From positions 1 to 34,829 of the forward strand of contig DXQT01000024.1 in the NCBI GenBank assembly GCA_019411365.1: DNA of 34,829 nucleotides, given 5' to 3'. Positions 15,385 through 22,681 of the stretch are shown piece by piece. How positions within the stretch are numbered: position 1 is the stretch's first letter; each line of letters opens with the position of its first letter. The position numbers and the translations under genes were made by a program. The DNA comes from Roseburia sp. GTDB lineage: Bacteria > Bacillota_A > Clostridia > Lachnospirales > Lachnospiraceae. The notes under the pieces are model-generated. The model saw nothing but the letters and a program-made list of their open reading frames with translations. It made no database searches and was not told the origin of the DNA.

Positions 15385-16662
15385 TTATTTTAATAAATCG
15401 GTCTTGATATAACCTGTCTTATTCTTCCATGTTACTTTTGTCCAGCCTTCTGCATAACTCATCACAACCGTTACCTTCTCTCCGGCATAGGCAACTCCGA
15501 CTTTGTCTGCTGTCTCGCTCATGGAAGACCGGATGTTTGTTGTGTTGGAGAGCATGATCGTTGTGCCCTCTGTCAATGCTTCTGTTGCCGCTGTCTCAGA
15601 AGCATTCTCCGGTGCTTCTGCTGATAAAAATTCACTCTTAATATAACCTGTTGTACCGTTGTAATCGACAATACTCCAGTCTCCTTCTGTACCAGTTCTG
15701 GTAAGTGCCGTTCCTTTTTCAACAGAGCCAAGCTTGTCTGCTGAGGTATCTGCACCTGACCGGACATTTACCTTGTCTATTGTATATACAGTTTCTGTTG
15801 TCTGTTCTGCCGGCGTTTCTTCCGCTGGAATTTCGTCTGTCGGAGTCTCCTCAGCAGGAGTCTCTGTTGCAGGAACCTCTTCCGTTGCAGGCACTTCTTC
15901 TGTACTCTCTGTTGCGTCTGCCACAATGGTATTACGCCACTCAGTAATTGCATTTGGAATAGTCGTTGCACAGAGATTCAACAGGTTCTCGTCTGTTGAC
16001 AATGCAGCTTCGTATTTCTGCTGGATATCATTCTGTAATTCAATGACATCATCGCTGTTGTAGAAGTTCGTGATAAGGTTGCGGATGCTTGTATCCAACG
16101 CACTCTCCTGTCTGGACAGGTTGTACTCACTGTAAAGATTATCAATGTAAAGACTTCCATCGTCATTTGTTCTGACATAGAAGAAATAAAGCCCCGGTGC
16201 AGGTGTTTCCACTCCCATAAACTTCACATTCAGGCTGACATTTACCATATAAGAATTGCTGTCAAGCCCGGACTTTGTATAGCAGTTAATGTCCTGATAC
16301 TGCTCAATGTACTGACTGATCAGTGTGATATAACTCTGCTCATTCTGTGTGATCGGTGTTGCCAGTGTCTGTAATGTGACAAGATCTCCGGATGCATAAG
16401 CAGTAAAGTAGCTGTTGATCAGCTCATTGACTGCCGGAACTGCATTTTCCTCATATGCTTCTTCTGTCACAACCGTCTCAGTAACCGCCACGTTATTATC
16501 GTCTGCGTTTCCGATTCCATTTCCCGTGAATTTCACTAAAATAAGTAAAAGCACAACAAACAGTGCTCCTGCCACGAAATATCTGGCATTCTTTTTTACA
16601 AATTCTACCATTTTCTGAATATCTATGTTATTTGATTTATTATCCTGATTCGTTGAAGCCAT
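15385..16662 (-). CDS. Membrane-anchored protein with two SH3b domains
   Basis: The 425 residues start with a short cytosolic part and one membrane segment (about 28-47, YFVAGALFVVLLLILVKF), so the bulk is outside. An extracellular domain of unknown fold (about 75-255) is followed by a low-complexity Pro/Glu/Thr linker built of PAEETPxxE-like repeats. Two bacterial SH3 domains close the protein (VYTIDKVNVRSGADTSADKL and TTNIRSSMSETADKVGVAYA blocks). SH3b domains usually bind peptidoglycan, so a cell-wall role is likely, but no catalytic domain is visible. The start at 16662 is preferred over an in-frame TTG at 16671. A perfect 8-bp inverted repeat at 16722-16749 lies upstream. Confidence 0.85.
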   Translation of the reverse strand: MASTNQDNKSNNIDIQKMVEFVKKNARYFVAGALFVVLLLILVKFTGNGIGNADDNNVAVTETVVTEEAYEENAVPAVNELINSYFTAYASGDLVTLQTLATPITQNEQSYITLISQYIEQYQDINCYTKSGLDSNSYMVNVSLNVKFMGVETPAPGLYFFYVRTNDDGSLYIDNLYSEYNLSRQESALDTSIRNLITNFYNSDDVIELQNDIQQKYEAALSTDENLLNLCATTIPNAITEWRNTIVADATESTEEVPATEEVPATETPAEETPTDEIPAEETPAEQTTETVYTIDKVNVRSGADTSADKLGSVEKGTALTRTGTEGDWSIVDYNGTTGYIKSEFLSAEAPENASETAATEALTEGTTIMLSNTTNIRSSMSETADKVGVAYAGEKVTVVMSYAEGWTKVTWKNKTGYIKTDLLK

Positions 16663-16848
16663 TTTTACCAAACCTTTCTGTCACAGACCCGAATTTTGTC
16701 TGCGGTATCTATTATGAAAAATGTAATTGTTTCCTAATCTGCAATTACAAAAAATTAATCTAACAAACATATTACATAATAGCATTATCTCTGTTTATTG
16801 TCAACGAATGGCAGGCTTTTCCAATTCTTAATATTTTATTTCAGAGTA

Positions 16849-16876
16849 AAAAAAAAGATGCCACTACTGACATCTT
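16849..16876 (-). terminator. Terminator of tRNA-Arg
   Basis: Just downstream of the tRNA on the minus strand, AAAAGATG pairs with CATCTTTT around a 10-base loop and continues into a long T tract (16856-16849). The remaining gap to the SH3 gene (16663-16848) holds only the inverted repeat TGTAATTG/CAATTACA (16722-16749). Confidence 0.8.
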
Positions 16877-16881
16877 TTCAC

Positions 16882-16953
16882 TGCGCCTGGCGGGAATCGA
16901 ACCCGCAGCGTCGGAGTCGGAGTCCGATGTTTTATCCATTAAACTACAGCCGC
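16882..16953 (-). tRNA. tRNA-Arg (anticodon CCG)
   Basis: A 72-base cloverleaf is drawn by eye: acceptor GCGGCTG with CAGGCGC plus discriminator A, D stem GTTT/AAAC, anticodon stem TCGGA/TCCGA with loop CTCCGAC (anticodon CCG, reading CGG), four-base variable loop, and T arm GCGGG-TTCGATT-CCCGC. The acceptor has one G-G mismatch at 4:69. CCA is not encoded. It has its own promoter and terminator. Confidence 0.95.
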
Positions 16954-16989
16954 ATATATTCTTTTATCTGTTTCACATACAGCCTATTT

Positions 16990-17018
16990 ATCATAGCAGA
17001 TAAAAGCGTAAATTTCAA
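16990..17018 (-). promoter_or_regulatory. Sigma-A promoter of tRNA-Arg
   Basis: Minus strand: TTGAAA (17018-17013), a 17-base spacer, TATGAT (16995-16990). The start would be about 30 bases before the mature tRNA. A perfect 10-bp inverted repeat, CTTTTATCTG/CAGATAAAAG (16961-16970 with 16997-17006), spans the -10 and the 5' leader. Confidence 0.6.
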
Positions 17019-17025
17019 GAGATTT

Positions 17026-18141
17026 TTATGCATTCAAATCTTTTAATATCTCAGTTTCCAGCTTCTTTTTCTGCTCCGCTGAAATTGGCAGAATAAAAAC
17101 ACCGACTTTTACTGCTGTCTCGCTAACACTCTGCTCTATCAAAAAGCGCCTGTCCTCCTCTGTGACCTGTCCGCTCAGGTATGCACGTATCACTGCATTC
17201 AATCTCGTAAATAAAGTGATAAGTTCCCGAAAACGGTTTTCTTTTCTCAGATAGCAATGCCCCGTCCGTTGTAATTCCTGATCCATGGTTGCAATGATCT
17301 GCATGGAAAGTTTCAGCTCGCCTGTGATGTCGGATGCCTCCATCAGAACATCCGGCCGCTTTTTTAACATTTCCGCAAAATACGTTTTTGCACCAAAAAC
17401 ATCCATAGAAAAGAAGTAACTCGCAAGCTGTTCTTTCATCTCGCGTGTCTCTGCCTTTTCTCCTAACATGCCCACTTTGCACTCATAAACCTTCAGATGA
17501 TTTACGCGCACCCACACAAGCAGCAGGAACTCGGAAATAAATCCAAACACCCGTTTGTGATAATCGTCCTCTCCATTTTCCAGACAGATCCGCTTCTGCA
17601 CCTCAAAAAAAATGTGAAACAGCCATTCACAGTATGTATCAAACCATTTTTTCGATGTGACGATCATATTGCCAAAATACGTTTCCGTTCCGTTCTCGAG
17701 CTGTACAAATGTATCGTAATATTCCGGGTAGAGTTCTTTTATCACCTCTCCTGTCATATCGAGAGCATGAATATTATGATTTGTCGCAAAACCATAATGA
17801 TAGGAGTTGTTCAGCACCACCCTTTTGGTCGTGATCAGATCATAGTCCTTTAAAAGCTTCAGATACTCTGCCTCTGTAAAAATTTTTTCCTGCTCATTCA
17901 AAAGATACCTTCTGTAGTGACAGGTTCCTACATATTTATATGTGTGTACATTTTTCCATATCCAATACAATCCGGTCAGTTCACTGTAATAACAGTTTTC
18001 CGCAGAAATGTTGTCTCCCGTGTTGTCACAGAGGTAACCAAGATCCTCTTTTTCCTCCCTGCCCACCTGAAGCGGCTGGTACATTTTATCTTGTGGTACT
18101 TCAAATTTTTTATGTGTCAGTGCAAAAATTTTTATCTTCAT
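17026..18141 (-). CDS. DUF4422 protein, glycosyltransferase-like
   Basis: DUF4422 proteins are found in capsule and exopolysaccharide loci and are thought to be glycosyltransferases. Recognised blocks in the first about 230 residues are IKIFALTHKKFEVPQD, LQVGREEKEDLGYLCDN, ISAENCYYSELTGLYWIWKN, KYVGTCHYRRYL and, after a variable stretch, FGNMIVTSKKWFDTYCEWLF and FGFISEFLLLVW. The last about 140 residues are helical and unlike the family core. There is no signal peptide. Start at 18141 is chosen for AGGTG; an in-frame GTG at 18150 lies in that site. It follows ldh by 45 bases and may be read through from it. No polysaccharide locus surrounds it here, so it is an isolated copy. Confidence 0.85.
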   Translation of the reverse strand: MKIKIFALTHKKFEVPQDKMYQPLQVGREEKEDLGYLCDNTGDNISAENCYYSELTGLYWIWKNVHTYKYVGTCHYRRYLLNEQEKIFTEAEYLKLLKDYDLITTKRVVLNNSYHYGFATNHNIHALDMTGEVIKELYPEYYDTFVQLENGTETYFGNMIVTSKKWFDTYCEWLFHIFFEVQKRICLENGEDDYHKRVFGFISEFLLLVWVRVNHLKVYECKVGMLGEKAETREMKEQLASYFFSMDVFGAKTYFAEMLKKRPDVLMEASDITGELKLSMQIIATMDQELQRTGHCYLRKENRFRELITLFTRLNAVIRAYLSGQVTEEDRRFLIEQSVSETAVKVGVFILPISAEQKKKLETEILKDLNA

Positions 18142-18186
18142 GTGAAACACCTGTCTTTAAAGCATGTTATCGAAAACTTCCGACAC

Positions 18187-19146
18187 TCATTTTACACCAT
18201 GTTCGGTTTTTATCATAGTGTTTAATTCTTTTAAAAGCGTGGCTGATTTTTTTAACTGCTCCTGTTCCTCCTCATCGAGTTCGATCGGCACAACTGCCTC
18301 CACACCATCTTTTCCGACGATTGCAGGCATACTGATGACCACATCTTCCATACCATAAATTCCGTGCATCATGGAAGACACTGGGAGAATGGACTGCTCG
18401 TTTCTTATGATACACTCGCAGATTCTTTTTACCGCCATCGCAATTCCGTAGTAAGTTGCCTGTTTTCTCTGAATGATCTCATAGGCACTGTTTTTCACTT
18501 CCTCATAAATTTTATCCTCGGATTCCTCGTGAAAATAATGTCCGCGCATCTCACAGAACGCATCGAGCCGCACACCGGAAACGTTTGCATTTGACCAAGC
18601 TGCCAGCTCGCTGTCCCCGTGTTCACCGATGATAAACGCATGCACACTGCGGTTGTCGACCTTCAAATGTTCCCCGATCAGATATTTTAATCTTGCCGTG
18701 TCAAGCACCGTTCCAGAACCAAGCACTCTGTTCTCCGGGAAACCGGACAGTTTTAACGCTGTGTAAGTGAGAATATCCACCGGATTTGAAACGATAAGAA
18801 GCATGCCCTCGCAGTTTCGCTTTGCGATTTCCGGGATGATTGTTTTATAAATTTCCACATTTTTGTGGATGAGATCAAGCCTCGTCTCGTCCGGCTTCTG
18901 ACTTGCCCCCGCCGTAATGATGATAATCGCCGCATCGACAATGTCATCGTAAGTTCCGGCATACAGCCGGATCGGCCTTGCAAACGGAAGTCCATGTGCG
19001 ATATCCATCGCCTCACCTTCCGCTTTTTCCCTGTTTACATCGATCATTACCATCTCGGAAAAAATGCCGCTCTGCATTAATGCAAACGCAGAGGACGAAC
19101 CTACAAATCCACAGCCGATCATGGCGGCTTTTCGAATATTTACCAT
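18187..19146 (-). CDS. ldh: L-lactate dehydrogenase
   Basis: Reduces pyruvate to lactate with NADH, closing the fermentation redox balance. The NAD-binding glycine motif is IGCGFVGSSSA, with Asp36 as the likely NAD selector (MVMIDVN). The substrate loop reads GASQKPDETRLDL, where Gln83 marks lactate rather than malate specificity and Arg89 follows. Catalytic His176 is in FIIGEHGDSE and the substrate-binding Arg is in DTARLKYLIGEHL. The length of 319 residues is normal. Upstream a hairpin-forming repeat (19159-19186) sits just before the ribosome site, and element 3 occupies the rest of the gap to dinB. Confidence 0.95.
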   Translation of the reverse strand: MVNIRKAAMIGCGFVGSSSAFALMQSGIFSEMVMIDVNREKAEGEAMDIAHGLPFARPIRLYAGTYDDIVDAAIIIITAGASQKPDETRLDLIHKNVEIYKTIIPEIAKRNCEGMLLIVSNPVDILTYTALKLSGFPENRVLGSGTVLDTARLKYLIGEHLKVDNRSVHAFIIGEHGDSELAAWSNANVSGVRLDAFCEMRGHYFHEESEDKIYEEVKNSAYEIIQRKQATYYGIAMAVKRICECIIRNEQSILPVSSMMHGIYGMEDVVISMPAIVGKDGVEAVVPIELDEEEQEQLKKSATLLKELNTMIKTEHGVK

Positions 19147-19158
19147 AATAAAATCACC

Positions 19159-19186
19159 TTATCGTTGTTTATAATGTTTACGATAA
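19159..19186 (-). promoter_or_regulatory. Inverted repeat just before the ldh ribosome site
   Basis: TTATCGT and ACGATAA (19159-19165 with 19180-19186) are perfect complements 14 bases apart, directly before the AAGGTG ribosome site of ldh. It could be an operator over the promoter (the spacer holds an AT-rich -10-like stretch) or an RNA hairpin beside the ribosome site. It does not match the known Rex consensus well. Confidence 0.4.
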
Positions 19187-19427
19187 TTTTTGAGAGGTAA
19201 ATCTACGCACTGAAATATGAGGGAATGCAATCAAACTTTCGGAGACACGCTCCCGCTACGTGTCGCTCGCAGCGGTACTAAGAACTCACATCCTGCATTT
19301 TATTTCTGATAAATCAGAATAAAACGCAGAATCTGACTTCTAAGAACCGGCGGCTCCACAGTGTCTCCTTCTCTTTTGATTGCATTCCCTCATATCATAT
19401 ACATATTGAAACCTCTCAAAAATCATC
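19182..19427. repeat. Long inverted repeat with structured core (element 3)
   Basis: Arms 19182-19248 and 19361-19427 contain a perfect 21-base complement (19215-19235 with 19375-19395) and a perfect 13-base complement (19186-19198 with 19411-19423). The arm sequence is unrelated to elements 1 and 2. The loop opens with the same 40-base core as element 2 (19245-19284), including the ACACG/CGTGT hairpin and GGTACTAAGAA. It then has its own AT-rich hairpin around TTTCTGATAAATCAGAA, and ends with a CCACAGTGTC that matches the end of element 2's loop. It lies between divergent ldh and dinB. Confidence 0.85.
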
Positions 19428-19503
19428 TTATTCGCTACTATCATGCCCGATTCGGTGAATTTTATGTGTCACAACACACAGGATTGGTATGGGTTATGAC
19501 ATA

Positions 19504-19517
19504 CGAACATATATTCG
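19504..19517 (+). promoter_or_regulatory. LexA-binding (SOS) box of dinB
   Basis: CGAACATATATTCG matches the Gram-positive LexA consensus (CGAAC, four bases, GTTCG) at 9 of 10 defined positions. It ends 7 bases before the -35 of the dinB promoter, so LexA bound here should block it until DNA damage. Confidence 0.75.
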
Positions 19518-19524
19518 TTTTTAG

Positions 19525-19553
19525 TTTACAGATTTCCTCGAGTTTGCTATAAT
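19525..19553 (+). promoter_or_regulatory. Sigma-A promoter of dinB
   Basis: TTTACA (19525-19530), a 17-base spacer, then a perfect TATAAT (19548-19553). Transcription would begin near 19560, about 75 bases before the start codon. Confidence 0.75.
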
Positions 19554-19634
19554 TGATGTAATGTAAAGCTCGAAACTCGTACATAATGTAGAACGCGTTT
19601 CGCACAAACCATTATGATACCAGGAGGAATCTGT

Positions 19635-20831
19635 ATGCACTCTCTCATTTTTCATGTCGATGTGAACTCTGCCTTTTTGAGCTGGGAATCGGCGAAACGC
19701 CTGCGTGATAACCCGGATGCACTGGATTTAAGAACCATCAACGCCGTAATCGGCGGCGATGAAAAGATGCGCCACGGAGTGGTCCTTGCAAAATCTCCTT
19801 CTGCGAAGAAATACGGCATTATGACCGGCGAACCTTTATCCCATGCCAGACAAAAATGCCCGGATCTTGTCATTGTTCCGCCGGATCATGAACTATATGC
19901 TGCTTCCTCCCGAAAATTTATCGGCATTCTGGAAGAGGTTGCCCCGGTGATCGAACAGTGCAGCATTGATGAGGCATTCTGCGACATGACCGGAACGGAA
20001 AAACTCTACGGTGATCCCGTTGTTTTCGCAACAAAATTAAAAGACCGGATTTATAAGGAGCTTGGCTTTACCGTCAATATCGGTATCTCTACAAATAAGC
20101 TTTTAGCAAAGATGGCATCTGATTTTGAGAAGCCAAACCGTGTGCATACTCTTTTTCCGGAAGAGATGGCGACAAAGTTCTGGCCGCTCCCGGTGGAATC
20201 GTTATACGGCTGTGGAAAAACCACTGCAAAAAGACTGCGCTCTCTTGGAATCACAACCATCGGCGCACTTGCAAAAGCAGACCGCCAGATGTTACTCTCT
20301 AATTTTAAATCCCAGGGCGATTATCTGTGGGAATCCGCCAATGGGATCTCCTCCTCTGCCGTGACTGCAGAATCTCCTGCCAACAAGGGTTATGGCAACT
20401 CGGTCACTCTGCCTTATGATGTCACAGATACAGAAAACGCGCACCACATTCTGTTATCTCTCTGTGAGACTGTGGGTGCGCGCATCCGTTATGATAAAGC
20501 CTACATCAGCGTGGTGCAGGTTCAGATTGTGGACAATGACTTTCATCACCGCTGTAAGCAGTTATCCCTGCCTTCTGCCACTAACGTGACCGAAAAGATT
20601 TATGAGGCAGCCTGCAATGCATTTGACCAGGGCTGGGATCACGCTCCCATCCGGCTGCTCGGTGTCTCTACGAGCAAAGCAACCGACGAAAGCTATGAGC
20701 AGTATAATCTTTTCGATCAGGATAAGTTTGAGCGGTTGTCCAAATTAAATTCTGCTATCGATAAAATCCGTGATAAGTATGGGGATGATGCAATCGTGCG
20801 TGCCTGTTTTGCGGATACGCACAAAAATTAA
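19635..20831 (+). CDS. dinB: DNA polymerase IV (Y family)
   Basis: Error-prone translesion polymerase. The 398-residue protein has the catalytic acid motifs FHVDVNSAFLSWE near the N terminus and CSIDEAFCDMT near residue 110, the finger block GIMTGEPLSHARQKCPDLV, the helix-hairpin-helix CGKTTAKRLRSLGITTIGAL and a C-terminal little-finger domain. The start at 19635 follows AGGAGGAATCTGT; an upstream ATG at 19614 is in frame but overlaps that site. It has no C-terminal beta-clamp motif that I can identify with certainty. A LexA-like box and promoter lie upstream, so it should be SOS-induced. Its stop shares bases with the stop of the converging ABC gene. Confidence 0.95.
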   Translation: MHSLIFHVDVNSAFLSWESAKRLRDNPDALDLRTINAVIGGDEKMRHGVVLAKSPSAKKYGIMTGEPLSHARQKCPDLVIVPPDHELYAASSRKFIGILEEVAPVIEQCSIDEAFCDMTGTEKLYGDPVVFATKLKDRIYKELGFTVNIGISTNKLLAKMASDFEKPNRVHTLFPEEMATKFWPLPVESLYGCGKTTAKRLRSLGITTIGALAKADRQMLLSNFKSQGDYLWESANGISSSAVTAESPANKGYGNSVTLPYDVTDTENAHHILLSLCETVGARIRYDKAYISVVQVQIVDNDFHHRCKQLSLPSATNVTEKIYEAACNAFDQGWDHAPIRLLGVSTSKATDESYEQYNLFDQDKFERLSKLNSAIDKIRDKYGDDAIVRACFADTHKN

Positions 20832-22681
20832 GCTACAACATCCTCAAACTGGGAATTATAAAGGTTCGCATAGAAACCTCCTGCTGCGAGAAGTTCCTCA
20901 TGTCTTCCCTGCTCAATGATATCTCCATCCTTCATGACAAGAATCAAATCTGCGTCACGGATCGTGGAAAGTCTGTGTGCAATGACAAAGCTGGTTCTGC
21001 CCTTCATCAGGTTATCCATTGCCTTCTGGATCTCAATCTCGGTTCTTGTATCTACCGAAGAAGTTGCCTCATCTAAAATCAGGATCTTATTGTCTGCAAG
21101 GATTGCTCGCGCAATGGTCAGAAGCTGTTTCTGTCCCTGCGATACATTGCTTGCATCCTCGTTTAATTCCATCTGGTAACCACCCGGCAGCGTCTTGATG
21201 AAATGATCTGCTCTCGCTGCCTTCGCTGCCGCGATCACTTCCTCATCCGTTGCGTCAAGCCGGCCGTACCGGATATTTTCCATGATTGTTCCCTTGAACA
21301 GCCAGGTATCCTGCAATACCATTCCGAATGCATCACGCAGTTCCCTGCGGTTGAAATCCTTGATATTATGTCCATCAAGACAGATTGCTCCGCTGTTTAC
21401 ATCATAGAAACGCATAAGCAGTTTTACCATCGTCGTTTTTCCGGCTCCGGTTGGTCCTACGATTGCGATTTTCTGTCCCGGTTTTACGCTGGCACTGAAA
21501 TCATTGATGATGATCTGCTCTGGATTGTATCCAAAATGGACATGATCAAATGTCACTGCACCTGTAATTTTCGAAACATCCGCCGGATGTTCTACAATCT
21601 GCTCTTCTTCCTCTTCCTCCAAAAACTCAAATACACGCTCGGATGCTGCAGACATAGACTGTACCTGATTGATCACCTGCGCGATCTGCTGGATCGGCTG
21701 TGTGAAGTTTTTCACATACTGGATGAACGCCTGGATATCACCGATTGTGATCGTGCCACGGATTGCAAGCAGTCCACCTGTCAGGGCAACACAGGCATAA
21801 CCTAAGTTTCCGACAAACATCATGATTGGCTGCATCATACCGGACAAAAACTGTGATTTCCATGCGGAATCATAGAGAATATCATTCGTTTTCTCAAACT
21901 CTTCAATCGTATCTTTCTCGCGGTTAAATGCCTTGATGACAAGGTGACCACCGTATACCTCTTCCACCTGTCCATTGATGTGTCCTAAATACTCCTGCTG
22001 CGCACGGAAATATTTCTGCGATTTTTTTGTCACAAATCCAATCAGTCCCATGGAGATTGGTAAGATCACAAGTGCAATAAGTGTCATAAGCGGTGAAATA
22101 CTGAGCATCATCACAAGCACGCCGATCAGTGTTGCAACGGATGTAATAATCGTGGTAATACTCTGGTTCAGTCCCTGTCCCAACGTATCTACATCGTTGG
22201 TGATACGGGACAATACCTCGCCGTAAGTACGGCTCTCGAAGTATTTCATCGGCATGCGGTTGATTTTTTCTGAGATTTCTTTTCTGAGCTGGTAGCACAC
22301 TTTCTGTGTGATCCCGGTCATGATCCATCCCTGGATAAAGTTGAAAACCGCACTGCACAGATACAGACCAAGCACAAACAAAAGAATGCTTCCAATCTTT
22401 CCAAAATCAATGCTTCCGGTTCCCTGAATTTTCGCCATCAGACCTTCCGATAATGCAGTGGTCGCTTTTCCTAAAATTTTCGGTCCTGCAACATTAAATA
22501 TGGTAGAACATGCTGCAAAAAACATGACAACAAAAATTGCAGCTTTGTATTTTCCGATATAGCTCATCAGCTTTTTGATGGATTTTTTGAAGTCCTTCGG
22601 TTTCTCGCCCGGCTGCATGCCATGTCCCATCGGTCCTCTTCTCCGTGGCTGATGTGTTTTAACTTCCTGTTCTCTACTCAT
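20828..22681 (-). CDS. ABC exporter half, catalytic-site subunit
   Basis: A 617-residue half transporter with six membrane segments (about 45-330) fused to an ATPase domain (about 375-610). Walker A is GPTGAGKT (409-416), the signature is the unusual VSQGQ (513-517), Walker B ends in the normal catalytic Glu538 (ILILDEATS), and the switch His569 is present (IAHRLS). The basic N-terminal tail (QPRRRGPMGHGMQPGE) is cytosolic. It follows its partner with an 8-base overlap (ATGAGTAG). With the partner's degenerate Walker B, the pair forms one normal and one weakened ATP site, as in TM287/288-type heterodimeric multidrug exporters. The substrate is unknown; MarR control suggests drugs or toxic metabolites. 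Confidence 0.95.
   Translation of the reverse strand: MSREQEVKTHQPRRRGPMGHGMQPGEKPKDFKKSIKKLMSYIGKYKAAIFVVMFFAACSTIFNVAGPKILGKATTALSEGLMAKIQGTGSIDFGKIGSILLFVLGLYLCSAVFNFIQGWIMTGITQKVCYQLRKEISEKINRMPMKYFESRTYGEVLSRITNDVDTLGQGLNQSITTIITSVATLIGVLVMMLSISPLMTLIALVILPISMGLIGFVTKKSQKYFRAQQEYLGHINGQVEEVYGGHLVIKAFNREKDTIEEFEKTNDILYDSAWKSQFLSGMMQPIMMFVGNLGYACVALTGGLLAIRGTITIGDIQAFIQYVKNFTQPIQQIAQVINQVQSMSAASERVFEFLEEEEEEQIVEHPADVSKITGAVTFDHVHFGYNPEQIIINDFSASVKPGQKIAIVGPTGAGKTTMVKLLMRFYDVNSGAICLDGHNIKDFNRRELRDAFGMVLQDTWLFKGTIMENIRYGRLDATDEEVIAAAKAARADHFIKTLPGGYQMELNEDASNVSQGQKQLLTIARAILADNKILILDEATSSVDTRTEIEIQKAMDNLMKGRTSFVIAHRLSTIRDADLILVMKDGDIIEQGRHEELLAAGGFYANLYNSQFEDVVA

Noticed and set aside
15705..16063. 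Long open frames in several registers opposite and within the SH3-domain gene.
   Set aside because: They arise from the repetitive Pro/Glu/Thr linker; they lack ribosome sites and have skewed composition.
19590..19610. A second LexA-like site (GAACGCGTTTCG) between the dinB promoter and start.
   Set aside because: The half-site spacing does not fit the CGAAC-N4-GTTCG consensus.
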